Shown one piece after another: positions 37,426 to 49,076 of a stretch of 64,000 bases of DNA. The DNA lies in contig JAFBJZ010000410.1 of the NCBI GenBank assembly GCA_016785225.1, positions 496,001 through 560,000 on the forward strand, read 5' to 3'. The DNA is from Psettodes erumei. Its lineage: Eukaryota; Chordata; Actinopteri; Pleuronectiformes; Psettodidae. Every line of letters begins with the position of its first letter. Position 1 is the first letter of the stretch. The position numbers and the translations under genes were made by a program. Under the pieces are notes generated by a model. The model was given only the letters and a program-made list of their open reading frames with translations. It searched no databases and was not told the origin of the DNA.

Positions 37426-37652
37426 TTATCTCAAAATAATGAGATATTAAAGTCCTGCTCATGAAAAAACAACAGTTTGATACCTTGAGATTACAGTGTA
37501 ATTCAGTTGTTATCTTGGAACCGCAAAACACAAGCAGCCCAAAAATCGTAATTTGCTCTCTCAAGATAATGAGACAGTCTGACACGATCACGTGAAGCAG
37601 TTTGATATCTCAAGATAATGAGACAATCGAGTTGCAATCTCAACATAATGGG
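37426..37652. repeat. cluster of TCTCAAGATAATGAGA-type repeats
   Basis: Three clear copies of a near-palindromic word built on CTCAAGATAATGAG occur at 37426-37448, 37557-37576 and 37605-37626. Weaker versions lie near 37479-37492, 37509-37519 and 37636-37650. Spacing is roughly 30 to 50 bases and some spacers share CAGTTTGATA. This looks like a decayed tandem array or a simple dispersed repeat, and I cannot assign a family. Confidence 0.7.
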
Positions 37653-38520
37653 CCTAAAAATAGCAGGAGCTGAAATGTTGGGCAGTGAGAATAAAAAAAA
37701 TGTTGAAGAATAAGGTGATAGAAAAAAAACAGAGAGAGAACAAGAGGGGAGAAGTTTTGGGTTTAGGAGGCGCAGTGAGGTGAAGTATTTGTAGAAAGCA
37801 CACAGTGATAAGGGGAAGGAAGCGGAGCACAGAGGAGATATATCTTAAAGCATAATTAATAGTGCACCTGTTCCTGTCATCTGGATGAGCAGAGGCATGA
37901 GAGGAGCGACAGAGAAGGAAGGAGGAGGAAGGGGGTACACGGAAAGGAGAAGGGTACAGTAAAGTGGAAAAGGAGAGGAAGGAGGGGTTTGAATCGCATC
38001 CTGCATGGAAAATGACACCATTAGAAAATACAAGAGATGGGACACATATTATGGTGATTATGGCTCATTTCCATACATATAGAGCCCTCTGCCAGTGAGT
38101 CAAGGAGAGTGCAGCGGCGCATGTCAGCAGCAAGACTGTCGCCTCTCAACAGTATGATCCGCCGCTGCAGCGGCCCGAGTCCTCCGTGCGGCAGCAAAGT
38201 CAATGGGCGGGCGGGGACCTGTTTACCAATTCGCTTCAATGAGCTCTATAAGAGGAGCGTGCACTCCTTCACCTCACACGCCTGTTTGCCTGCTAAGTAT
38301 GCTGAGAGCACTCAGGTGTGACATTCAAGATTTTTTTGTGAAACCCTGTTTAAAAACCAAGGCCTTGGAGAGGAAGGCCATTGACTTTGAAATAAATGAA
38401 AACCCAGCCACGCAAAATGTCAACGTGAAAACAACAGGAATTTGTGCAGAGTTAAAAAGATTTAGAAGATTTTCTTTTCTTTCTTAAGAAGGAACATCTT
38501 AAGTTTATTGATGATACCAC

Positions 38521-38552
<32 letters not shown>
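38521..38552. repeat. (CA)n microsatellite
   Basis: About sixteen uninterrupted CA units in intron 2. Confidence 0.93.
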
Positions 38553-38553
<1 letters not shown>

Positions 38554-39006
38554 CCTCCTGGGACATGAATCAACAGGGTGAAAAGTGTGCAGGTGGGGGC
38601 AGGGTGGGGCCTTTTGCTCACTTCAAAAGAAAAGTGCATCGAATGTGGGGGCGTTTTGAGCCGACATGCCACTTTGCATGCACAGGGAGGTTTGAAATCC
38701 GCCTGCTTTTAGGTATTTGAGCTTCTCTACCTGCACAAAAGTCAATTCGTGAAGTCGGCTAAATCAAAAGAGTAAATGCCAGGAAGAGGAAAGTTAAGAT
38801 GAGTGCCGGCTGAAATCAGAAAAGGGTGAATAAGAAAGGGTTTGTTTTTTTTTTAATTACTCGGCCACTCGCTCATGTTGAAGAAATGTATTCCTGACTT
38901 TCCTGATTTAGACACAAAGCAAGGAGAGTGAGAGTGGAAGTTGTGAGAGTCAGTTCAGTGTTAACACTGCCAGGTACGGTTGACAATGACTTTGGGATGA
39001 CAGTGA

Positions 39007-39034
39007 TGTGTGTGTGTGTGTGTGTGTGTGTGTG
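39007..39034. repeat. (GT)n microsatellite
   Basis: About fourteen uninterrupted GT units in intron 2. Confidence 0.92.
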
Positions 39035-42000
39035 CCTCCAGCAGCAGCTGTGCTACTGGCTCTTGGCGCTGATATTTATTGTCTCAGACAGCGCGACAAT
39101 CTCATATGAGACTGCTCCATGAGTGGCGTCCGTGAGGCGTCTGCGTTGTCAAGATGCATTTGCAGTGTGACCCTGACTCCGGAATTAAAATCACCAAAGG
39201 GGGGGAAAGTTTGCGGTGCATTAGCCGGAAAAAAACTGAAACAGTGACAGTGCAGTACAGTATCTGATCCTCCGAGCCGCAGTGAAAACACTAATACATA
39301 ACTCATGAGGAGAAGCTGTTGTAGCAACCCGGCAACAGTCGTGCAGCGTATCGCATTATGCTGTAGCCTTTGGGGACCCTACATAATGTAGTTATGTGAC
39401 AAAGCTAGTGCACGTCAGCCACTGGCTGGCTGCTGCTTGCTTGACAGCAGCTGTGGAGGGAAAAAGTGAGAAGCATGTTATCTCCTATAGCACCTCGCTC
39501 CCGTAGCTCATATTTAAGTCCCTCATTATTCATGGTCATCCCAGTTTAGGACAGAGATTTTGAGAGCTAGCAGGATCCCCCCACCCCCAACAGGAGGGGA
39601 CAGATCTACTGCAGGATGGGGCCAAACGAGAAGAGAAGGTGGGCCTCTGAGGCCCGATGTCAGCTCACTCCTCTGGGAGGAGAAAAAGGTGCTTAACGGC
39701 CCTTCCGAGTGATTGATGATGGAGCCTGGTGCAGAGGCAGCATGCAGCCACAGGCAGACAATGCAGGACTTTTGCCTGGATAATCAATTCACGTCAATGG
39801 GGCAGAAGACTAAAAACATATGAGCCCCCGGTGTGGGGGGTGGTGGATGTGTGGAAGTTAAAGGTAATGATTGTGTTACAAGAGGCTGTTGAGGACATAA
39901 ATAACACAATGCTCTCACAGAGGGGGCCATCATCTTGACACAACATTGCTGCACCAATGCTGACCACCATATTCTCCAGTCACTCTCAGCAGAGAGAGTA
40001 AGTGATCATGTACAAGCAGGTGAGAACAGCAGACACATTATTTCTAATTTAAATCTGTTCTAATACATCGAAAAGAACAGAAGGTAAATTATTGAAAAAA
40101 CACTTTTAGTAGGTGTATTCAGGCCAGGTAAGCTGGCAGCTGTGGGACTGATTACAACCATGTCAGATCTGATCTGTCTTGTCTCTTTATATGGTGTGAG
40201 TGGAGCTGTGTGTGCGCCTGTGTGTGTGTGAGTTAGCCGGGGAGGGTGTTTATCAGCCATCTTGCCTCAGTGGTGAAAGACGGCGGGGGCATCAACTGCA
40301 CTTGTGAAGCATGCCACGTTCTGGCGCTAAAATACTTCATTACTCTGGAATCACATTTCCCTAATCGGAGATGGATGTCCTGATTTGTGGCAACTCAAAA
40401 GGTGTGTGTGTGTGTGTACATGCTTGCATGTGCATGTTATATCTGACATCTGACATGCATGTGTTTATACAGGGCCTGTGCAATATCAATCAGTTTGGCG
40501 ACATAATGGAATCTGAGTTAAAGCAGATGTGACAAACGACTGCTCAATTTACACAGCTACACACAGCTATGCAGCATGAAGCAAGGCTGGGGCCCAGACT
40601 TCTACCTGGCTGAATAAAAAGACAGAATGCACCTTTGGTGCTTCAACCCTTTCTAAAGATAGATCACGCCAATCAACGACTGCAAAAAGCAATTTCCTCC
40701 TCTATGTAGGGGGATGAGCTTCATCACGGCCGGTTTATTTTTGTGCTTTGGCTCAACACAGAGCCCACACCTTAAAAACAACAGCGACTGAACGTGAGCG
40801 AGTGTTGAACAACAGTTACTGGAGCAAAGAAGACGTCGGCAGAGCCGGTGTCCACGACTGAAATGAAGGCACACATTTCAGACCGTGATACAACATGGGT
40901 TCCAGTCATCAGCGATCACGCCGCTGCAGCAGAGTGGATTAGCGAGTGGGACAGAGACACAGGCGACAAGCTTTCAGCCGCTGTGGAAATAACTCCAGAG
41001 GCAGACTTTGAGGGATATCGGAGAAGAGTGTTCGTGCATATCTGCATACATTTTCAAGAAAATGAACAATACACAAGGTAATAATAAACAGGATGGACCT
41101 GACAGTGGCCCTAATGGAATTACAGTCAATTCTGGACAGTGGAACAGCAGCAGAATGAGATGGAATAAACAAAGTAATATTTACACTCCAGCCGCCTCTC
41201 GCTCTTACTGATGCACTGTGGGTGGTGTTTGAAGCTGGTTTTGTCATGCGATTTTCAGTAGCAGCTCTTTGTCTTGTCTTTTAAGACCTTTGCATCGTTT
41301 TGCTGAACTGACACGATTAGGTCCGTAAGCTCCAGCGTTGCTCAGAAATAAAGACTAACAAGAATAATCCAACTAAACCACCCTCAGACACTGATTTTAC
41401 GACATTTACTGCATCGTCTTTGAACAGCTTTAAGAAACTCTTTTGTTGCTGAGTGTTGTTGCACAGTCCAGTGCTCTGTCTTTACAAACCGAGTTCAAAC
41501 TTATACAACCAGTAAAGTTTTTAGCGGGAATGCTGCAGTCGCTGCTCCCAACAGCAGGGCTGGGAGCGAGGGGGCCCCCAGACTAACACACACAGACTCA
41601 CACTGACTAAACAAAACAAGGGAGACAGGCGCACAAAACCATCATGAGCCACATAATGCACACATACAGTACACGTGCAGACACTCTCGGTGTAAATGGC
41701 ACCGAGGAACACAATCTGGTCCCTCCACTTCCCAAAGCCAGCTGTGAGAGATATTAAAAAAGCACTGGGAAAAACAATTTACACTCACCCATAAATTAAT
41801 CTGTGGCAAAGATGCCTTCTTAATATCTGAAAGGAGGGGATGTCTCTTAAGACTGAACTGGAGGAAACTCTCCAGCAGCCATGACACCCAGCAGAAAAAA
41901 GAGGACGAGAACAGCAGACCGGTAATAAGGTAAAACACCACGGTAGCGTGTGGGGTCTGTCCCATTTAGTGCTTAAGTGTGCGTTCAAGCGCCACCTGGC

Positions 42001-42919
42001 ACGAAGGCAAATGTATAAATAACACCTGCACACATCAGCCAAGCTGGCTGCACACTCACACCATTCAGGAGTGGTGTTTAGAGCAAATTGTCCAGCCTCT
42101 GGGCAGGTTTCTGTAAACATAAAGAAGCTGAAATCATCACTTTTTTATGATCCTGCACTGTTTTGTCTTGATCACAGTGATGGTTAAAACCATCCAGGAC
42201 GCTACATTAACAGCTCCTCTGCAGTTTTACTTCTGCTCTTGTCTTTGTTTTACTCTCTAACTTTCTCTGCAAATGTGTTTTTTCTTTATTTTTTGTTACC
42301 ATCTTTTCATCCTTTGCCACTATCATTACCCAAGGAATATTAAAAATGTGAGACGTGAGACAACCTGCAGAATGCTTTTGCATGCACATAACATGGGACT
42401 TGGAGCTCGCACACCAATTTAATCAACGCTGGAACTTCTGCTGAAAACACGACGTGGAATATGCAACTGCAAAAACCTTATCAATCACTGAGAGTCACAA
42501 ACATTTTTAGGAAGTGCCATAAAAATGCAATATGCATACATAATATATCTTGCAGCGAAGACATGCCACCTTCGGAGAGACATGTGATCTCAGCTTCTCC
42601 ACAGTTACGCAAGCTCTGCTCAACTTAGCCAGAAAACTGTCTCTGTCTCTTGATTGTTCACATAATGTGACTATTCATACATACATACAAACATAGCAGC
42701 TCAGATCTGAGGTTTCCAGCAAGTTCATGGGAAGCAACGGAACAAGAACAAGAGAAACTCCATTTGGGTTTTGCAGTGAGGGATTATTTCTCGGCCCGGT
42801 TTCACTCCTCCCCGCAGAAGAACAACAGGTTGTCACAGTTGTTCTATCCAGAAAAGAACATTATAACCTCACTGTGAGGTGGACCTTCGACCTTGTGGAT
42901 ATAAAAAACATCCACATTT

Positions 42920-43300
42920 AATCATGTTCAAATTTATTGCATTAATTGATGAGTTACGGTGAAAGACAAGTTTTCTGTCCAAATATTTGAGGCCGAAAAT
43001 TTGGAAATTGCATTATGGTTTTATCAAAGTGCATCCATATTGCTAGAACTTTAACCATTCTTCTCGGCCCCATGCATCTGCCACCATAATTTGTGATAAT
43101 GACGGCATCCCAGCAGGGCCACTCTGTGCGGGGTGATTCTGAATTGATTTAGTGCATTAATTACGCCCCTGTTACGCCGGTGTCATGGACAATATTTTAC
43201 AATTTGATAAGCAAAAGACGCGCCGTGGGATCGTTTTGATGAATTGCCAGGGTTCGGTCGCGGCGCACTTTTATGGTCGTACCTTTTAATTTAACGGTAA
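42920..43300. promoter_or_regulatory. candidate conserved noncoding element
   Basis: About 380 bases free of simple repeats combine AT-rich homeodomain-type words (TGCATTAATTGATGAG, GTGCATTAATTACG, TTTAATTTAACGG) with well-preserved CpGs (ACGCGCCG, GGTTCGGTCGCGGCGC). Retained CpGs in AT-rich DNA and high complexity are typical of conserved developmental enhancers. Conservation must be tested against other fish. Confidence 0.33.
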
Positions 43301-44762
43301 TCACTTTCTCCCCCCTCCACGCCGTGGAAGCAGCAAGACTTTAATTTCACCTCCGAGACCTCTGCTCTGTACCGTGTCTGCTTTGATCAGGCCGACAAAG
43401 AAAAAAAAAAGAAAAAGGGAGGACATGCTGGAGACCACACACACACAATCACACAGTGGATATTGTGGCAAAATATGCATGTACACACATTAAACATGCA
43501 TGCACACAACCTGCCATCTAGTATTTAGCCTATTGTCCTGTTCACCTGTTCATCTCTTCACGTGTGTGTTGCTGTGTGCGAGTGTATGTGTGCATCTATT
43601 CTGGCCCCTCTGGACCCCTCGCTTTCTCTCTGCATTAAAACAACAGCTCTCCAGTGCTGCAGGCTATACAAGCAGCAGCCCAGTAATGAGCAGGAGCAGC
43701 GTCTTGGTCGTACCACCTACCAGCCCCCCTGGGGGCACAAGACACCCCAGCATCCAAACTGAGGAGCTGCAACTCCGGCAGGAGTCAGGTCCAACAGCGG
43801 CAGCCCCAAATTTCTTGTTTGGGTCTGTTTATCTTTACAGTTTCCTGAAGAGTTGGCAGCTCTGTAAACACCATGCATGGCATCTGCGATGTATGTCTCC
43901 AACTTTCTGCCTCACTGTCACATCTGCTCGGCTGGAAACACAATGATTTTTTTCTGCTTACACTATGTCTGAAAGTGTCACAACATGATGAGGAATTGCT
44001 CGGTCACTCTTACACAAATTAAGATCTTGGAGGAGTCTAATTATGTAATTTACCAAAATTAAGGGTTTTGTGAAACTACATTTATTCGCACATAAAAAAA
44101 AGTTGTTCACACTGATTTAACTTTACTTTATGTTTCTTCTGGATGTACAATCAAAAAGCTATGTCCTGGTTTTGTTCCTGTTTTTAGCATCAAATCTGAG
44201 CATTCCCACTTCACTTCTGGTTAACAAAACACTCAACTGAAGAAAACAGCTACTCTCTGCTGAGGCAGCCAGTGAAAGAAAGACATAAATAAGATGAAAG
44301 CAAGAGTAACATGTTATATTTTTCTTCTCTTGGACTTGGACATCTCCCATTACCCCACAATTAACAGGCTATAAGATACATCAGGGTGGTGCCACCGTGA
44401 TCTGGCAGGCGCGAGCAGGGTGCTAATTTTCCCCCGTGCTAAGAGCTGTAATTATGCCGACGCTGCCGGGCGCCCGTGAGGCGCGAACAGCCTCCCACTC
44501 CAGGCGACAGGCCCAACCTTTTATGAGCTTCTCAGCTGGTTCAGAGGCTAATGAAACTGTAGGATTTGCCAGGCCAGTGCCCCCCCGCTCCTTCAACCCG
44601 CCCTGGATGATGGTGTCATTATTTGGTAAAGAGGTCCTGTGACAGCCATTGTGCTGCATGGAGCACAATAGTTTGAAACATCTACAGAGAGCAGGAACAG
44701 CAAGTGGGAGAGAGAGAGGAGCATTGGACCTCCTCACTGGTCTTGTAAATATCATCTCTCCC

Positions 44763-44791
44763 TGTGTGTATGTGTGTGTGTGGGGGGGGGG
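44763..44791 (+). repeat. compound (GT)n-(G)10 microsatellite
   Basis: GT units, with one AT interruption, run into about ten G residues. The polarity is the same as at the other compound loci. Confidence 0.85.
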
Positions 44792-44848
44792 TTAGACTGT
44801 CAATGGGAAATAATAAGAATCATATGAAACTGATATGACTTTCCAACA

Positions 44849-45296
44849 TATACACTCCATGAGTACGGGTGTGTGGACACTGCAGTGTTACAAACCAATC
44901 TAGTGGGACTGAGTTTTTTGTTTTTCCATCCGGTTCTTGGAAAAAAAACAACAAAAAACAGTTACTGGGCAATCATTTTCTGCTTAAACTCTTCTGGGAA
45001 GACTTCCCATGAGATCTGGGGACCTGGCTGCGGGGTTTTGCTCAGCCGCCAAGAACATCAGTGAGATCCAACACTGACGCTGGCACGTGAGGCCTGGCTC
45101 AGACATGGCATTCCAAATAACTCCCAGAAGTATTGGGCTGGACTGAGGTCAGGGCTCTGCACAGGCCACACAAGTCCTCCCACACCCAGCTGGGATCCAG
45201 GCGCTGTCTTCAAACTCAGAATAACTACCGTCTATAATCCTGAAAACTGTTTCTGTTTCCAAACTACTCAAAAGTATGTGGCCATTTAGCGCATCA
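44849..45296 (-). mobile_element. degraded Tc1/mariner-like transposon, internally deleted
   Basis: On the minus strand, 45185 down to about 45060 reads as a decayed Tc1-type transposase C-terminus: WPVQSPDLSPAQYFWELFG and later residues, ending in a stop. This matches the family pattern WPAQSPDLNPIEHLWDELE. The acidic residue of the DDE triad in that motif is Gln here, so the copy is dead. The match continues to about 44988 in the expected order. The ends near 44849-44880 (TACACTCCATG...GTGTGTGGACAC) and 45266-45296 (AAGTATGTGGCCATTTAGCG) resemble the inverted termini of teleost Tc1 elements. At about 450 bp, most of the element is missing. Confidence 0.72.
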
Positions 45297-47206
45297 TGAG
45301 CCTCTGGATGAATGGCAAACATGGCTGAAGGACAGACACATGAAACAAGTGTGACAGAGCACAGTGTGAATCACTGCCTCACAGTAAATTAATAGCATTG
45401 GGTCACACTCTCAGACAGAGAGACGAGCGATCAGATGAGCACTGAATAATGACACGCAGAGGCAATAATCTCTGACTAGCACACTAATCTCAGTAGGTTA
45501 CAGCAAGGACACGAGAGGAGGAAGAAACTGCAAGTTTTCGCTGACAGTGTGACAGCAGGGAGGATGAAGGTTTATCATAATATACTATAATAAATAATAT
45601 AATAAACTCTGAGAGAAACATTAGGGCCTTGTATGTGTATCCTCTAACCTCATTCTGCTGCTGTTAATACAACATCTGCACAGCATGCTACCAGTAAAAT
45701 GCAAAGGCGCAACACTCACACAGTGTGCTGAGCATACGAGGCAGCGCAGCAGAAAGCCCAAGGAAAATGTGAAGTCTTTGGTGTGAGGAGTCTCTTTTCT
45801 CTACTTTCTCATCGCTTTTTATTTTCCTCTCCCCTCTGTTTCTTGGGCTGAACTCACAAAGCCATGTTACACCCCTCTCTACAAAAAAAGAAAGGTTTGG
45901 AAATGTGTGCTGGTTAAAGAAAGCTGTATCGCTCTTTCCTCTCCTGGCTGGTGTTTGCCAGAGATAAGCACAGTAAAGAGCTCCTCTGTCTGCATGGTGA
46001 CATCAAGTACACACCGAAGTGACCGTGTCATTCATCTCTCTCTATTGCGGAAGCTCGAGTGTGCGTTCAAATTCCTGACTTGTGGAAGATTCAGTCCTCT
46101 GTGGGAAAGTCTGAGATGCACGTGCTCTGCTGTACAACTCTTCCCGGCTTTACGGATGGACACCCCCCACCTCCGTCCCTGATGCTCTCAACTGCAGCCC
46201 TGGCACCGCGCCCCATGCTTTGCAGCGCGGGCCGCCAGATTGATCCAGCTTTAATGAAGAGTCCTTCAGCCTAGGTGACATCATTAGCTGGTTGTGGGCC
46301 ACTGCGGGCCACTTGGCATGGAAGCCTGTGTCACTTCTGGGAAAATGGGTCATTCTGAGTGACAGACAGACAGTGGCCAAGGGAGCCAGCCAGCAAACTA
46401 GAATGGGGGGGTATGCCATGTGGTAGCACGGTGATGCCCTTCAGACACCTGTGTCTGCATTCACAAAACATTTTATCTTTGAGCCAGAAGTACCTCTGAG
46501 GAGCCCTAAACTACTTTAGTGAGGAGTTTTTCACCAGGGACGTAAATCTCAGGCCAACTTTAGAGACCTGACCCTGCTTGCAAAGAATTTCAACTCACCT
46601 TCACTGATTTATCACTGAATCCTACCTTTTCTTCCCTCTTTCTTATAGAAACTTGGAGCAGACATGACTGCACTGCAAAGAAAGTCAGTACATGTGATAA
46701 AAATCCAGTGGATTTTCTTTAAATTGTACACCATAAATTTGACAAATAACATTCAAATTCACATGGTGGAAATTTCTACACAACTCCTCCACAATTTCCT
46801 CATTTTCATACTGGACCATGCAATCACATAAAATGCATCTTACCCCTGTGAGTTATGCTTTATAGTGACCTGATGGAGTAAGCTCCACCCGGGTGGGCCT
46901 CAAAGCAGGTTAAAACAAACACTGAGATTTATTTGTGAGTGCAAATTGTCCCAGATCCAATACAGACTGGGCTAAGAAAAACTACATTTATCACATTACC
47001 CATCCTCCTGCACTCACCCCAGCTCTACAGGGGGGAGGAGGGGGGCTGAGAATAAGTCGGCGAGATGTGGTTTGCAGAAGCGCAGGACCTGAGGAGGCCG
47101 CAGAGCTGTCTCATCCATCTAACTGTCAGCATCTCGCCTGGCAAAAAATCCCCAACTCTTCCAGCCTGTCCTTCCCTCTCCATCTCTGCCCTGCATTGCC
47201 CTTTTC

Positions 47207-47211
<5 letters not shown>

Positions 47212-47249
<38 letters not shown>
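47212..47249. repeat. (CA)n microsatellite
   Basis: About nineteen uninterrupted CA units in intron 2. Confidence 0.93.
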
Positions 47250-47253
<4 letters not shown>

Positions 47254-47842
47254 GATTCAGACATAAACACACACCCCCACAGCATAGTAGCTGAGCACTG
47301 TAATTTTAGCACAGCAGCTGTTTTTGCCTGCCTTAAAAGTGACACCCCTCTATCTCTTCTCTTGTTTGTGCTTCCTTCCTTTTCTCCATCCTGACTCCAG
47401 CCCCTGCCTCCCCACAACATCCATCCATTTGTCCACATGTACGCTGTGTGCACCTCTCAGGCTGCTGTTTTAAAACTGAACATGGGGGTCAAAGTGCTAT
47501 CAGTTCTCCACAGCCACTCCCAGACTGCCTGAAGCTCAGAAAGGTGTAGTCAATCACCTGTAATGTCTGCAGTATGTATGTAATTTGTGTATGAGTGTCA
47601 GTCCTGAACCCTGCTTGAACCAGCCTTTGTGTGTGCATTCTTGTGTTTGTGTTGAAAGTTCAGGACAATTTTCAAAAATGAATGTAAAAACGAAAATAAA
47701 GGAAAGAAGACTGGTCTTAACATAAAAAGAATTATGTCATAATCTGACATGTAATTCTGCAGTTAAAAGGTAGAAAAAATGGAAAAACATCCCCAATTAT
47801 TAAAGAGGTTTTCTATGAAACCACATGACTCCAGAATCATGA

Positions 47843-47890
47843 CCCCCCCCCCCCCCCCCCCACACACACACAGACACACACAGACACACA
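47843..47890 (-). repeat. compound (C)19-(CA)n microsatellite
   Basis: Nineteen C residues are followed by CA units with two GA interruptions. On the minus strand this reads (TG)n then a G run, the same design as the plus-strand compound loci. The minus strand is the sense strand here. Confidence 0.9.
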
Positions 47891-48675
47891 TCCATTTAAC
47901 AATCCCCCAGATGCCTAATTGTTTCCCTAATGATGCTAGTCCTAATGGGACTGTTTATGGTATTCATTTGATAGCGCTGGGCCAGTAATTAGACTACACC
48001 TTACTTCATTAAACAGCGGGAGGGTGGAGGGGTAGAGGAGGGTGTCGCCTGGTGACATGTACAGTATAGGAGTCCCCGACACACACACAAGAGAGCAGCT
48101 ACGATCTTAGTGTCTCTTATCATTAGTCCCATCATCCTATATTGTGTTTTCTTTTACAGGCAAAGGGTTTCAATCAACATAAATGCCGAACTCATTCTGG
48201 TTACATGTTGTTACACCCTCAACAAAATGAGCGCAAATGTAACAGTGTAACAGTGTAACGTGTCAGTAAAGCACAAGAAGAAAGAGTCTGATGTAGCAGA
48301 CTGCAGGCGATTATCATTATCCAACAAAGTGTGGATAGCAATGCTAACAGAGGACAGTCATTCCACAAAGTCTATTTACCCACTCCCCTGAACAAATCCA
48401 CAGCAGCAGGTTTTAAAGTAAAATTACTGTCTAGACCAGGAGCTGATATAACACACAACAACATACTCTCACTCTGCAGATTTTTGTTATAGTTATGATT
48501 AAAAAAAATGCAAACTAATATGACAGGCCAGCAACAAGGTTGTAATGTTTAGCCTTTGTTGAAAAAGATATATGATCATTTTGGAGGTTGTAGTTTTAGG
48601 TATGGTTGAACTCCATGACATCAAACAGGGAGATAACACATCCCTGCCCTGGTTCACTCTATGTCTCTGTCCTTT

Positions 48676-48801
48676 GCTGCTGAAGCATTCAGACTCTCTC
48701 TAGTCTGCTCTCTGTCCATGGTGCTAAAACATTCAGCCCCATAGCAGGTCCAGTCTCTGTCCATGGTTCTGAAACATTATTTCTGCCTGTCTCTCTCCAT
48801 G
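48676..48801. repeat. short minisatellite, three degenerate copies
   Basis: Copies at 48676-48720, 48721-48764 and 48765-48801 each begin with a GCTGAAGCATTCAG-like segment and end with TCTGTCCATG or CTCTCCATG. Units are about 45, 44 and 37 bases. The array lies about 120 bases downstream of the exon 2 donor in gene orientation. Confidence 0.75.
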
Positions 48802-48924
48802 GTCCGCAAGCTGAGTCTCAGTGTTAAAGCACTCAAACCCAGTCGTTTTCAACTCCCCATCTACCCGCACAGACGCAGTATGATGCCGCAAACAAATCCA
48901 GAGATTGGTTTTCAGAGCTCGTAC

Positions 48925-49076
48925 CTTGAGGAAGGAGAGGTTGCGGTTTCGATCGATGCTGGTGATCTCCAAATTGCCCATGACGACTTCGCAGTTCTCA
49001 TAGAGCTTCTTCAGGGTGCGGTACTGCTGGTCCAGGTCAGACAGAGTGCTCAGCTTGTTCTCTGTGCCGGGGCAAA
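48925..49076 (-). CDS. erbb4: erbb4 exon 2, start of mature domain I
   Basis: This 152-bp exon encodes (V)CPGTENKLSTLSDLDQQYR followed by TLKKLYENCEVVMGNLEITS and IDRNRNLSFLK, residues 1-51 of the window protein, and ends in phase 0. It is the N-terminal part of the mature receptor just after the signal peptide exon. VC.GTENKLS and ENCEVVMGNLEITSI are diagnostic for ERBB4, and the two Cys form the first disulfide of L1. NRNLS creates a glycosylation sequon where human ERBB4, as I recall, has NRDLS and none. The acceptor is CTTTAG at 49077-49082 and the donor is GTACG at 48924-48920. The two bases at the start complete a Val codon begun in exon 1, outside the window. Confidence 0.97.

Larger units (their letters stand above)
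32851..48924 (-). other. intron 2 (16.1 kb)
   Basis: No gene or RNA gene is recognised. Reading frames of up to about 150 codons (for example plus strand 43500-43946 and 36057-36476) show no family resemblance. Contents noted separately are a CpG-rich patch (34820-35050), a cluster of TCTCAAGATAATGAGA words (37426-37652), several microsatellites, a candidate regulatory block (42920-43300), a Tc1-like relic (44849-45296) and a minisatellite beside exon 2 (48676-48801). Confidence 0.75.
638..49076 (-). other. erbb4: erbb4 gene span in window, exons 2-15 of the receptor ectodomain
   Basis: Fourteen minus-strand exons join into one open frame of about 599 codons. The sizes, in gene order, are 152, 187, 135, 66, 119, 142, 114, 127, 74, 91, 206 (or 200), 133, 94 and 155 bp. 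Each is flanked by AG and GT, and all split codons close in frame. The protein follows vertebrate ERBB4 along its length, with diagnostic stretches such as ENCEVVMGNLEITSI, AIFLNYRRDG, GPYVSDCCHREC and GANSFIFKY, rather than EGFR, ERBB2 or ERBB3. ErbB4 is a plasma-membrane receptor tyrosine kinase for neuregulins and some EGF-like ligands. Signal peptide, transmembrane segment, kinase and tail are outside the window. Teleosts usually keep erbb4a and erbb4b, and I cannot tell which copy this is. Confidence 0.97.

Noticed and set aside
43500..43946. 148-codon open frame on the plus strand in intron 2
   Set aside because: It is driven by pyrimidine-rich and GT-rich sequence and has no recognisable domain.
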